A stretch of 30,671 nucleotides of DNA, from positions 1-30,671 of the forward strand of contig QFQY01000054.1 of NCBI GenBank assembly GCA_003248805.1. The letters run 5' to 3'. Below the pieces are notes generated by a model, which was not told where the DNA came from, did not search any database, and was given only the letters and a program-made list of their open reading frames with translations. Positions 1-7,705 of the stretch are shown here, one piece after another (the first letter of the stretch is position 1; each line of letters starts with the position of its first letter). The DNA comes from Chelatococcus sp. Lineage in GTDB: Bacteria > Pseudomonadota > Alphaproteobacteria > Rhizobiales > Beijerinckiaceae. The position numbers and the translations under genes are program-made.

Positions 1-355
1 CCAGCCATTTCGACTGGGTGAAGAGCACGGCGAGCGCGACGCCGACGATCACCGCCGCCGCCAGCGCCATGAAGGTGATCTGCAGCGTGATCAGGAGCGA
101 GCCGGACAACGTTCCCCAGTCGGCTACGAGCGTCTGTCCGATCAGGAGCGGGCCGGGCAGGATGTAGGGCGGGATGCCGTTCGCGCGGACGACGATCTCC
201 CAGAGCGAGAGCGCCAGCACGCCGATGACGACCGGCGCCAGGATGCGCGGCCATGCGCTCGCGGGCAGCCCGAGCACGCGCCGCTCGGCGGCGAGGACGG
301 GCCGCGCCTCGGCGTCGGTGCCGTCATGGGCCGGACGGACCATTCCGGAACTCAT
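1..355 (-). CDS. ABC transporter permease, NitT/TauT (SsuC-like) type, 3' part cut by window edge
   Basis: This is the N-terminal 118 residues of an inner-membrane permease that would move the substrate delivered by the binding protein encoded at 1332-2351. After a charged cytoplasmic N-terminus, the translation shows a hydrophobic segment (about residues 38-55, ending ALSLWEIVV). The family-typical stretch IPPYILPGP follows at about 61-69, then another membrane segment near 85-112. ILPGP after the first helix is characteristic of SsuC/TauC/ThiX-like permeases. The ATG (355) overlaps the stop of the ATPase gene as ATGA, which fixes the start and indicates translational coupling. The gene continues beyond position 1. 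The substrate cannot be told from the sequence. Confidence 0.88.
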   Translation of the reverse strand, partial: MSSGMVRPAHDGTDAEARPVLAAERRVLGLPASAWPRILAPVVIGVLALSLWEIVVRANGIPPYILPGPLLIGQTLVADWGTLSGSLLITLQITFMALAAAVIVGVALAVLFTQSKWL

Positions 356-1167
356 GCTCCGATCGCCTCCTTGAGCGTGCCGGAGACGACGCGGCAGAGA
401 TGGGCGTATTCCGGCGAGGTGCGGAACAGCTCGTCGCGCGGATAGGGCGCGTCGACGTCGAGGTCGGCCATGACACGGCCGGGTCGCGCCGCCATCACCA
501 CGATGCGCTTCGAGAGATAGACCGACTCGAACACCGAATGGGTGACGAAGACCGCCGTGAAGCGCTCCTTCCACCACAGCTCCAGCAGGTCGTCGTTGAG
601 CTTGTGGCGGGTGATCTCGTCCAGCGCGGCGAAGGGCTCGTCCATGAGAAGGATGCGCGGGCGGATGACGAGGCCGCGCGCGATCGAGACCCGCATCTTC
701 ATGCCGCCGGAGAGTTCGCGCGGATAGGATGTCTCGAAGCCCTTGAGGCCGACGAGCGCCAGCATCTCGGCGGCCCGCTCCTCGGCCTCGCGCTTCGGGA
801 CATGCTTCAGGGTCAGCGGCAGCATGACGTTGGTCAGCGCGTTGGCCCAGGGCATCAGCGTCGGGTCCTGGAAGACGAAGCCGAGATCGCGCTCGGGCCG
901 GCCGGCCGCGTCATGGGCCGTCGTCGGCCACTCGATCGTCCCGGACGAGGGCTCGCCGAGGCCGGCGATCATGCGCAGCAGCGTCGACTTCCCGCAGCCG
1001 GAAGGGCCGAGCAGGCTGACGAACTCGCCGGCGCCCAGGCTGAGATTGACGTCACGAACCGCCAGCGTGCCGTTGCCGAACTGCTTGGAGACATGCCGGA
1101 CGCAGACGAGCGGCTTCTGGCCCTCTGGGCGAACGGCATGGGGGGAGGTCAGATAGGCCGTGTCCAA
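352..1167 (-). CDS. ABC transporter ATP-binding protein, NitT/TauT type
   Basis: This is the cytoplasmic ATPase powering the importer formed with the neighbouring permease and binding protein. With a start at 1167 the protein has 271 residues. It carries a Walker A motif GPSGCGKST near residues 54-62, a signature LSGGM, Walker B ILLMDEPFAALD and the switch histidine in FVTHS, so all motifs for hydrolysis are intact. No in-frame ATG exists near the N-terminus. The candidates are TTG at 1167 and TTG at 1215. The upstream one lies inside an arm of the palindromic repeat at 1201-1326 and would add residues that look like translated repeat, so 1167 is preferred. The start remains uncertain. The gene is coupled to the permease by an ATGA overlap. 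Confidence 0.9.
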   Translation of the reverse strand: MDTAYLTSPHAVRPEGQKPLVCVRHVSKQFGNGTLAVRDVNLSLGAGEFVSLLGPSGCGKSTLLRMIAGLGEPSSGTIEWPTTAHDAAGRPERDLGFVFQDPTLMPWANALTNVMLPLTLKHVPKREAEERAAEMLALVGLKGFETSYPRELSGGMKMRVSIARGLVIRPRILLMDEPFAALDEITRHKLNDDLLELWWKERFTAVFVTHSVFESVYLSKRIVVMAARPGRVMADLDVDAPYPRDELFRTSPEYAHLCRVVSGTLKEAIGA

Positions 1168-1200
1168 AGCCTGATGATCCGTTGACTGTCGCCCTCCGTC

Positions 1201-1326
1201 GTCATTCCGGGGCAAGCCAAAGGCTTGAACCCGGAACCCATGACGGGGCGAGCGCTGGCGACCCGGTAGGAAGTCTCACCCGGTCGTGGGTTCCGGGTTC
1301 AGCTCTGCGCGCTGCCCCGGAATGAC
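1201..1326. repeat. Long palindromic intergenic repeat (GTCATTCCGGGGCA arms)
   Basis: Perfect 14-bp inverted arms lie at 1201-1214 (GTCATTCCGGGGCA) and 1313-1326. Nested inside them is a second inverted pair of 15-16 bp at 1225-1240 and 1287-1301 (TTGAACCCGGAACCCA and its complement). The element fills the gap between the binding-protein and ATPase genes. It would form a long stem in mRNA, possibly damping ATPase/permease expression relative to the binding protein. Similar palindromes are common between genes in Hyphomicrobiales genomes (recognition from experience). Confidence 0.8.
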
Positions 1327-1331
1327 AAGGC

Positions 1332-2351
1332 TCACGCCTTGCCCACGCCCTTGTTCACGAAGTCGAGCGAATAGGCCTTCTTCACGTCGACGCCGGCCGG
1401 GAAGACGCCCGCATCGGTCATCGTCTTGTAGAAGCTGGCCCAGCGCGCATCGGTCATGGCCCCGATGCCCAATGTCAGCGCGTCGCCGGAGAGCACGATG
1501 CCCTTCTCGTTCATCACCTTGACGGCGTAGTCGATCTTCTCCTGATCCATGTCGGGATTGTCCTTCAGGATCTGGGCGTTGGCGGCGGCCACGTCCTGGC
1601 CCTTCATATAGGCCGACCAGCCCTCGAGCGAGGCCGTGACGAAGCGCTGCACGAGGTCCTTCTTCTCCTCGGCCATCTTCCTCGAGATGTTGATCGTGGT
1701 GTTGTAGTTCTCGAAGCCGGCATCGGCGATGAGATGCACCACCGGAGTGACGCCGCCCTGCTTCTGGATGGCGAAGGGTTCCGAGGACAGGAAGCCCTGC
1801 TGGGACAGCGTCTTGTCGGCCAGGAACGGCGCCATGTTGAAGGTGTAGGGCCTGATCTGGTCGTCGGTGTAACCGAATTTCGCCTTCAGGAACGGCCAGT
1901 AGCTGGTGCGCCCCGCCGCGCCGACGAGGATCGGCTTGCCCTTCAGCGCGGCGAGCGAATCGTTGCCGACGCCGGGATGCGAGATCAGGACCTGCGGGTC
2001 CTTCTGGAAGATCGAGGCGATGCAGAGGAAGGGGATGTTCTCCTGCGCGTAGCGGATCGCCTCGAAGGCGTTCGACATGATCATGTCGACGCGGCCCCCG
2101 AGCAGGAGCTGCGAGGGGTTCTGCTGCGGGCCGCCGGGTCGGATCTCGGCGTCGATGCCGTATTTCTTGTAGATGCCGTTGGTCGCCGCCAGATAGAAGC
2201 CGCCATGCTCGGCCTGGGCGCGCCAGTTGGTCTGGTAGCTGACCTTGTCGAGCGTCTGCGCGCTGACGCGGGCGCCGGGCACGGCGACCAGCGCGGAGCC
2301 CCCGATCAGTCCGAGCGCACGGCGCCGGGTCAGACGATACTTCGTCATCAT
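1332..2351 (-). CDS. ABC transporter substrate-binding protein, NMT1/THI5-like
   Basis: This periplasmic binding protein of 339 residues starts the NitT/TauT-type operon. The N-terminus MMTKYRLTRRRALGLIG has a twin-arginine-like motif followed by a hydrophobic stretch and an Ala-rich cleavage region (ARVSAQ). The mature part begins with KVSYQTNWRAQAEHGG and continues with FYLAATNGIYKKYGID, the typical opening of NMT1/THI5-family proteins that bind thiamine-pyrimidine precursors, riboflavin, sulfonates or nitriles. The start was chosen at 2351 because a GGGAGG ribosome site sits 8 nt upstream. Further upstream in-frame codons run through the promoter region. A strong sigma-54-like promoter lies about 60 nt upstream. 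The ligand is not predictable, though the divergent creatininase gene hints at an amide or ureido compound. Confidence 0.9.
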   Translation of the reverse strand: MMTKYRLTRRRALGLIGGSALVAVPGARVSAQTLDKVSYQTNWRAQAEHGGFYLAATNGIYKKYGIDAEIRPGGPQQNPSQLLLGGRVDMIMSNAFEAIRYAQENIPFLCIASIFQKDPQVLISHPGVGNDSLAALKGKPILVGAAGRTSYWPFLKAKFGYTDDQIRPYTFNMAPFLADKTLSQQGFLSSEPFAIQKQGGVTPVVHLIADAGFENYNTTINISRKMAEEKKDLVQRFVTASLEGWSAYMKGQDVAAANAQILKDNPDMDQEKIDYAVKVMNEKGIVLSGDALTLGIGAMTDARWASFYKTMTDAGVFPAGVDVKKAYSLDFVNKGVGKA

Positions 2352-2371
2352 GCTGTCCACCTCCCGCAAGG

Positions 2372-2400
2372 GCCATCCGTGATGGCGGCCCGCCATTGGC
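2372..2400. promoter_or_regulatory. Overlapping palindromes, candidate operator
   Basis: The 29-bp stretch holds two overlapping inverted repeats: GCCATC-CGT-GATGGC (2372-2386) and ATGGCGG-C-CCGCCAT (2382-2396). They share the ATGGC core. They sit between the start of the binding-protein gene and its candidate sigma-54 promoter, just after the predicted transcription start, where a repressor could block elongation or initiation. No regulator gene is visible in the window. Confidence 0.4.
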
Positions 2401-2409
2401 GCTGTCGGC

Positions 2410-2427
2410 AGCAACATATATGCCATG
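2410..2427 (-). promoter_or_regulatory. Candidate sigma-54 (-24/-12) promoter for NitT/TauT-type operon
   Basis: The minus strand reads CATGGCATATATGTTGCT. This gives TGGCAT, five bases, then TTGCT, with the invariant GG and GC exactly 10 bases apart, against the known consensus TGGCAC-N5-TTGCW. The predicted start of transcription is near 2399, giving a leader of about 48 nt before the ATG at 2351. Such promoters need an enhancer-binding protein such as NtrC. A palindrome GGGCGG-N5-CCGCCC at 2437-2453 lies upstream. The match is by eye, without a statistical score. Confidence 0.55.
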
Positions 2428-2542
2428 GAGCGGCACGGGCGGGAACGCCGCCCCACGGGCGCGGCGGCGCTGCCGCCGAGGCTGGGTCGCCTAAAATTTG
2501 GGCACACCCTGACCGTGAAGCAGGAATGAAAGTGAGGCGGGA

Positions 2543-3343
2543 ATGGGCGCGCGCTTCTGGGCCGATCTCAAGAGCAGCGATTTCGCGGCTCTCTCTGCGG
2601 AGACTACGGTCGCGGTACTGCCGCTGGCGGCGATCGAGCAGCATGGCCCGCATCTGCCGGTCTCGGTCGACACCACGATCATGAACGCGATGCTGGCCGA
2701 GGCGATGCCGCTCGTGCCCGCCGACCTCGACTTGCTGGTGCTGCCGACGATGGCCATCGGCAAGTCGAACGAGCATCTGCATTCGCCCGGCACGCTGACG
2801 CTGGGATGGAAGACCGCGATCCGCGCCTGGATCGAGATCGGCGAGAGCGTGAAGCGCGCCGGCCTGCGCAAGCTCGTGCTCCTGACCTCCCATGGCGGCA
2901 ATATCGACCCGATGAAGATCGTGGCGCGCGAGCTGCGCGTCGACCACGGCATGCTCGCGGTGACGACGGCCTGGCGCGCCTTCGGGCTGCCGCCCGGCCT
3001 CTTCGCCGATCTCGACGCGCTGCACGGCATCCATGCCGGCGATATCGAGACGTCGCTGATGCTGCATTTCCGGCCCGATCTCGTCGACATGGCCAAGGCC
3101 GCGACCTTCACGCCGCTGACGGTCACGATGGCCGAGGAAGGCTATGCCCATCTGCGCCCCACCGGCCTGCATGCGCTGGCCTGGATGGCGCAGGACGTCC
3201 ATCCTTCAGGCGCGGCCGGCGATGCGAGCCTCGCCACGGCCGGCAAGGGCGAGGCGACGGCGGCTCATCAGGCGAAAGGCTTCGTCGAATTACTGGCGGA
3301 CGTGGCGCGGCTTCCGCTATCGCGGCTGCACGAGGCCGGCTAG
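2543..3343 (+). CDS. Creatininase-family amidohydrolase
   Basis: This 266-residue cytoplasmic metal-dependent amidohydrolase belongs to the creatininase/formamide-hydrolase family. The signature LPLAAIEQHGPHLPVSVDT (residues 26-44) carries the metal ligands E32, H34 and D43. A further ligand, H118, lies in SHGGN, and HAGDIETS (165-172) supplies the C-terminal conserved acid. These positions are two residues lower than the known creatininase ligands (E34, H36, D45, H120), so the active site looks complete. Family members open creatinine or related lactams, or act in mycofactocin and riboflavin pathways, so the substrate is open. The start is supported by GAGGCGGGA just upstream. The gene is divergent from the ABC operon and its 3' end overlaps the convergent EAL gene. 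Confidence 0.85.
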   Translation: MGARFWADLKSSDFAALSAETTVAVLPLAAIEQHGPHLPVSVDTTIMNAMLAEAMPLVPADLDLLVLPTMAIGKSNEHLHSPGTLTLGWKTAIRAWIEIGESVKRAGLRKLVLLTSHGGNIDPMKIVARELRVDHGMLAVTTAWRAFGLPPGLFADLDALHGIHAGDIETSLMLHFRPDLVDMAKAATFTPLTVTMAEEGYAHLRPTGLHALAWMAQDVHPSGAAGDASLATAGKGEATAAHQAKGFVELLADVARLPLSRLHEAG

Positions 3344-4561
3344 GAGCTCCGCCGGCGGCTGAGGCCGGCCGAAGAAATAGCCCTGCCCCTTGTTGAACCG
3401 CAGTTCCCGCAGCGTATCGAGCTCGGCCTGCGTCTCGATGCCCTCGGCGACCACACTGGTGCCGGTGCGCCTGGCAAATTCGCCGAGCGCCGCCGCCAGC
3501 GCCTTGCGCATGGGATCGCTGTCGACGTTGCGGGTCAGGCTGACGTCGAACTTGATGATGTCCGGCCGCATGATCAGGATATGCTTCAGGCTGGAATAGC
3601 CCGCTCCGGCATCGTCGATGGCGACGCGCACGCCAGCGGCCCGCAGCGGCGCCAGCGCGCGGATGATCGGCTCGTAATCCTGGATGGGCGCGTGTTCGGT
3701 GATCTCGATCACGATCCTAGCGGGATCGAACCGGGCCAAGATGGCGGCGACCTCGAAACTCGCGACCGTCTCGGGCGAGATATTGACGCTGACGGTCCAG
3801 CTCTCGGGCAGAACACGCGCCACGTCGAGAGCCTTGAACACCGCCAGCATCTCGAGGGCCTGGCCCATGCCGACCCGATGGGCATCCGCGAACCACTCGT
3901 CCGGGAAGCGCTCCCGGCCGCCATCCTCTCTGCGGGAGAAGCGCGACAGGCATTCGACACCCGCGACCGAAAGATCGTCGAGGCGAACGATCGGCTGACA
4001 GACGATGCCGGGGTCGCCCTGGCCGATCGCGGCGTTGATCCGGGCGATCGTCGCGCGGCGCTCCTCGTCGGCCCGCAGGTCGGTGGCGATGTCGCTGGCG
4101 ACCACCCGGCCGAAGGTCCTCACCATCTCGAGATCGCTCGATTTGAGATCGTGGTTGGGCGCATGGCTGAAGCAGCAGAAGGTGCCGAAGACCTGTCCGC
4201 CTTCGAGGCGGATCGGAACCGAAAGATGCGCACCGATCGGAATCGCGCTGGTCTCGGGAATGGACCTCGCGAGCGCGACAGCGCGCGTGTCGGGAATCAG
4301 TTCGGGCAGGTCTCCGGCGACGACGTGCCGGCAATAGCCGGCCGCCATCGGGATGAGATCGCCGGCCTCGAAGGGCGCGCTCGGATCGGCGGCGTCGACG
4401 CTCCTGAAGATGCGGTCTGCGCCGAGGAACTCCGAGACGAAGGCGACGTCCATCCGCAGATGGCAGCGGATCGCATGCAGGATCCGGTCGATGTTCTGCG
4501 CGACATGCGGCGAGATCAGAAGGGGCGCCCGATCCGCAACGTTCGCAGACAGATCATCCAT
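3317..4561 (-). CDS. GAF-EAL protein, putative c-di-GMP phosphodiesterase
   Basis: This 414-residue soluble protein has an N-terminal GAF-like sensor region (about 20-165, with AHLSVPIRLEGGQVFGTFCCFS) and a C-terminal EAL domain (about 180-410) that would hydrolyse c-di-GMP. The EAL motif itself reads ECL (E203 in GVECLSRF). Other catalytic positions are present: N260 in SVNIS, E286 in IEITEH, D316 and D317 in IDDAGAGYSS, K337 in IIKFD, E373 in VAEGIE and Q393 in GQGYFFGRP. The usual DDFG is DDAG here. Activity is therefore likely but not certain. No GGDEF domain or membrane segment is seen. It runs toward the creatininase gene and overlaps its last 27 bp. It has no clear functional link with its neighbours. 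Confidence 0.9.
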   Translation of the reverse strand: MDDLSANVADRAPLLISPHVAQNIDRILHAIRCHLRMDVAFVSEFLGADRIFRSVDAADPSAPFEAGDLIPMAAGYCRHVVAGDLPELIPDTRAVALARSIPETSAIPIGAHLSVPIRLEGGQVFGTFCCFSHAPNHDLKSSDLEMVRTFGRVVASDIATDLRADEERRATIARINAAIGQGDPGIVCQPIVRLDDLSVAGVECLSRFSRREDGGRERFPDEWFADAHRVGMGQALEMLAVFKALDVARVLPESWTVSVNISPETVASFEVAAILARFDPARIVIEITEHAPIQDYEPIIRALAPLRAAGVRVAIDDAGAGYSSLKHILIMRPDIIKFDVSLTRNVDSDPMRKALAAALGEFARRTGTSVVAEGIETQAELDTLRELRFNKGQGYFFGRPQPPAELLAGLVQPR

Positions 4562-4623
4562 GTCGCCTCAATTCCTTCGCGCATGACCGAGGGAACGATT
4601 CACGGTGCCGATCACATAGCAAA

Positions 4624-4649
4624 GCCGCCGATCTTTCAATATCGGCGGC
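4624..4649 (-). terminator. Hairpin, possible terminator downstream of matB
   Basis: A perfect 9-bp stem GCCGCCGAT/ATCGGCGGC with an 8-nt loop lies about 90 nt beyond the matB stop. On the minus strand it is followed only by TTTGC, a weak U-tract. A second hairpin (AGCGTCTC at 4664-4671 with GAGACGCT at 4683-4690) lies nearer the gene. Either could end the matB transcript before the EAL gene promoter. Confidence 0.4.
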
Positions 4650-4739
4650 GTGTCCGGGTTCGGAGCGTCTCCGGATCGCACCGAGACGCTGGACTTGCCG
4701 CTCCCCATGGCGGGCAGGAGCCCCCCGCGCAGTCAGGCG

Positions 4740-6269
4740 CTATTCGCCGGCCTTCAGCTGCTTGGCGTAGATGTCCTTGTACTGCTCGCGCAGCAGGTTC
4801 TTCTGGACCTTGCCCATGGTGTTGCGCGGCAGTTCCGGCACGACGAAGACCTGCTTGGGCTGCTTGAACTTGGCGAGGCGCTGCTCCAGCGCCTTCGCGA
4901 TGCCGGCGGCCGTGATGCTGGCGCCCGGCTTCGCCACGACCACGGCGGTCACGCCCTCGCCGAAATCGGGATGCGCCACGCCGATGACGGCGCTCTCGAC
5001 CACGCCCTCCATCTCGTCGATCTCGGTCTCGACCTCCTTGGGATAGACGTTGTAGCCGCCGGTGATGATGAGGTCCTTGCCGCGACCGACGATGTGGACA
5101 TAGCCGGCCGGGTCGACCTTGCCGAGATCGCCGGTGATGAAGAAGCCGTCCGCCCTGAACTCGGCCGCCGTCTTCTCCGGATTGCGCCAATAACCCTTGA
5201 AGACGTTCGGCCCCTTGACCTCGATCATGCCGATCTCGTCGGCCGCGAGTGGCTTGCCCGTTTCCGGATCGGTGACGCGCAGGCTCACCCCCGGCAGCGG
5301 ATAGCCGACCGTGCCGGCGACCCGATCCCCGTCATAGGGGTTCGAGGTGTTCATGTTGGTCTCGGTCATGCCGTAGCGCTCGAGGATGGCGTGGCCGGTG
5401 CGCGCGCGCCAGTCGCGATGGGTGTCGGCCAGCAGCGGCGCCGAGCCAGAGACGAACAGGCGCATATGCTTCGTGCTGGCGGGGGAAAGCCGCTCGTCCT
5501 GAAGCAGCCGGACATAAAAGGTCGGCACGCCCATCATGGCGGTGGCCTGCGGCAGGTATTTGAAGACCTGGTCCGGATCGAACTTCGGCAGCAGGATCAT
5601 CGAGGCGCCGGAGAACAGCACCACATTGGTCGCAACGAAGAGACCGTGAGTGTGGAAGATCGGCAGCGCGTGGAGCAGCACGTCGTCCTTGCCGAAGCGC
5701 CAATAGTCGACCAGCGCCAGCGCGTTCGAGGCGAGGTTGTCGTGGCTGAGCATGGCGCCCTTCGAGCGCCCCGTCGTGCCGGAGGTGTAGAGGATGGCCG
5801 CGAGATCGTCGGCTCCGCGCGCGACGTCTGCGAAATCGGCCGGGGCGGCGAGCGCCTTGTCGAACAGGCTCCCCGCACCGACGCCGAGCGTCTCGATCGT
5901 CGCGCCGGCCTTGTCCGCATAGGGCTTCAGCGCCTGCGCCTTCGCCGGATCGCAAACGAAGACGGCGGGCTCCGCATCCCCCAGGAAATACTCGATCTCG
6001 GCCGGGGTATAGGCGGTGTTGAGCGGCAGGAAGATCGCGCCGGCCCGGACCGTGCCGAGATAGAGCATCAGCGCGTCGATGCTCTTCTCGACCTGAACGG
6101 CGACACGGTCGCCCGGCTTCACGCCGAGCGCGACGAGCGCGTTGGCATAGCGGCCCGAGACATCGACGACGTCGCCATAGCCGTAGCGCCGCCCGTCATC
6201 GAGAAGGGCGAAGGGCGCGTCCGGCGCCGGCATGCGGGCGCGGACGAGGTCGAACAGATAATTGCCCAT
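4740..6269 (-). CDS. matB: Malonyl-CoA synthetase (malonate--CoA ligase)
   Basis: This 509-residue cytoplasmic acyl-CoA synthetase of the ANL superfamily converts malonate, ATP and CoA to malonyl-CoA. Visible core motifs, in order, are the phosphate loop YTSGTTGRSKG (about 161-171), RYGMTETNMNTSNPYDG, the hinge GDLGKVDPAGYVHIVGR followed by KDLIITGGYNVYPKEVE, and the C-terminal catalytic lysine region NTMGKVQKNLLR. MTETNMNTSNPYDG is typical of MatB rather than acetyl-CoA synthetase. The start at 6269 has AAGGA about 10 nt upstream and the family-like opening MGNYLFDLVRAR. It follows matA with 43 nt between, which together with matA supports malonate catabolism. Long Ala/Arg-rich open frames on the opposite strand are shadows. 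Confidence 0.92.
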   Translation of the reverse strand: MGNYLFDLVRARMPAPDAPFALLDDGRRYGYGDVVDVSGRYANALVALGVKPGDRVAVQVEKSIDALMLYLGTVRAGAIFLPLNTAYTPAEIEYFLGDAEPAVFVCDPAKAQALKPYADKAGATIETLGVGAGSLFDKALAAPADFADVARGADDLAAILYTSGTTGRSKGAMLSHDNLASNALALVDYWRFGKDDVLLHALPIFHTHGLFVATNVVLFSGASMILLPKFDPDQVFKYLPQATAMMGVPTFYVRLLQDERLSPASTKHMRLFVSGSAPLLADTHRDWRARTGHAILERYGMTETNMNTSNPYDGDRVAGTVGYPLPGVSLRVTDPETGKPLAADEIGMIEVKGPNVFKGYWRNPEKTAAEFRADGFFITGDLGKVDPAGYVHIVGRGKDLIITGGYNVYPKEVETEIDEMEGVVESAVIGVAHPDFGEGVTAVVVAKPGASITAAGIAKALEQRLAKFKQPKQVFVVPELPRNTMGKVQKNLLREQYKDIYAKQLKAGE

Positions 6270-6312
6270 GATTTCGGGTCCTTTCAGGCGTTTCCCAGGT
6301 CTTGCGCTGGCG

Positions 6313-7647
6313 TCAGTTCGCGGCAGGGCGCAGCAGCTTGCGCACGGCCGACGAGGCCACCACCGTGTTGCGGGTGGCGAAGGCCTCATGATTGGTTTCG
6401 ATATCGTCGAGGTCGTAGCGGTAGTTGACCATCACGCCATGGGACTCGCGCAGGCCGCGCGCCGACATGTTGCCGGCGACGTTGATGCGCTCCAGCATCG
6501 CGCCGTTGCCAAGATGGAACCGGGCGACCGGATCGACGACGCGGCCGGCCGGCGAGCGCGCCCGCAGCATGTATTCGGCCGCCATCTGGCCGAGCAGCTT
6601 GTCGCGCCTGGCCCTGGTCGCATCGTCGAGCGAGATCGTCTCCCCCGCCGGTCGCGCGAGCTCCGCGCGCTCCTCGTTGGTGAGCGGCACGTCGCCGGGC
6701 TCGGCGGCCACGGTCGAGAGCCAGCGCGCGAAGCCGGGCATCGGCGAGAGCGTGACGAAGGTGTCGAGACCCGGCAGCTCGCGCTTCAGATCCTCGGCCA
6801 CCTGCTTGATCAGGAAATTGCCGAAGGAGATGCCGCGCAGCCCCTCCTGGCAGTTCGAGATCGAGTAGAACACGGCGGTGGTCGCATCCTTGGCCGGCAG
6901 CACGGCGCGCTCGGTGCTGAGAACCTCGCCGATGCTGCGCGGAATGTCGCCGGTCAGCGCGACCTCGACGAAGATCAACGGCTCGTCGACGAGCTGCGGG
7001 TGGAAGAAGGCGAAGCAGCGGCGGTCGGCCGGCTCGAGCCTGCGGCGCAGATCGTCCCAGCCCTGGATCTCGTGCACCGCCTCGTAGCGGATGATCTTCT
7101 CCAGGACGTTGGCGGGGGTGCGCCAGTCGATGCGGCGCAGGACGAGGAAGCCGCGGTTGAACCAGGAGCTGAACAGGTGGCGGAAATCGGCGTCGACCGA
7201 GGCCAGCGCCTTGTCCTCCTCCATCGCCTCGAACAGAGCTTCGCGCATGCGCACCAGCACATGGGTGCCGTCCGGCGCGAGGTTGAGGCGGCGCAGCAGC
7301 TCCTGCCGGCGCGGCTCGGACGCCAGGTGCAGCGCGGCGGTCGTCGCGGCGTTCGGCTCGGCCCGATAGGCGTCGATCGCCTTCTCCAGCCGGTCGTGAT
7401 CGGGGCCGAAGCGCTCCTGCAACAGCGCGAAGAAGGCGCGTCGCCCGGCCTTGTCGAGCCTCTCCCAGTCGTCGAGCACCGCGCGGGCGAGCGCCATGCC
7501 GGAGGCCTCGCCACGCCCGGACAGCAGGTCCTCGCAGAGCCGCCCGATGGGCCGGCTGCGGCCGCCGACGAAGCGCTCGAGGCCGATCAGCGCGCGGCCA
7601 CGGTCGGCGACGCTGGTCAGAAGATCGCCCAGGAAGGCCATATCCAT
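6313..7647 (-). CDS. matA: Malonyl-CoA decarboxylase
   Basis: This 444-residue enzyme converts malonyl-CoA to acetyl-CoA and CO2, the second step of malonate use after MatB. The family is recognised from FYSISNCQEGLRGISFGNFL and the following LSPMPGFARWL, and from FFHPQLVDEPLIFVEVAL. The N-terminal half is helical, as in bacterial and mitochondrial MCD. The start at 7647 (MDMAFLG) is chosen because AAAGGAGG lies 7 nt upstream, whereas the ATG at 7653 would be almost on top of it. It sits 58 nt after the otnK-like gene and 43 nt before matB, so the three are probably co-transcribed. No malonate carrier (matC, or a DctPQM-type) or matR regulator is present in the window. Confidence 0.92.
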   Translation of the reverse strand: MDMAFLGDLLTSVADRGRALIGLERFVGGRSRPIGRLCEDLLSGRGEASGMALARAVLDDWERLDKAGRRAFFALLQERFGPDHDRLEKAIDAYRAEPNAATTAALHLASEPRRQELLRRLNLAPDGTHVLVRMREALFEAMEEDKALASVDADFRHLFSSWFNRGFLVLRRIDWRTPANVLEKIIRYEAVHEIQGWDDLRRRLEPADRRCFAFFHPQLVDEPLIFVEVALTGDIPRSIGEVLSTERAVLPAKDATTAVFYSISNCQEGLRGISFGNFLIKQVAEDLKRELPGLDTFVTLSPMPGFARWLSTVAAEPGDVPLTNEERAELARPAGETISLDDATRARRDKLLGQMAAEYMLRARSPAGRVVDPVARFHLGNGAMLERINVAGNMSARGLRESHGVMVNYRYDLDDIETNHEAFATRNTVVASSAVRKLLRPAAN

Positions 7648-7705
7648 GCGCATTCCTCCTTTCGCTCCGCCCATCCTATACGGCTTCGCCTTCAGGCAAA
7701 CAGGC

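Noticed and set aside
2498..2515. TTTGGGCACACCCTGACC on the plus strand as a sigma-54 promoter for the creatininase-family gene
   Set aside because: No GC falls 10 bases after the GG in any register.
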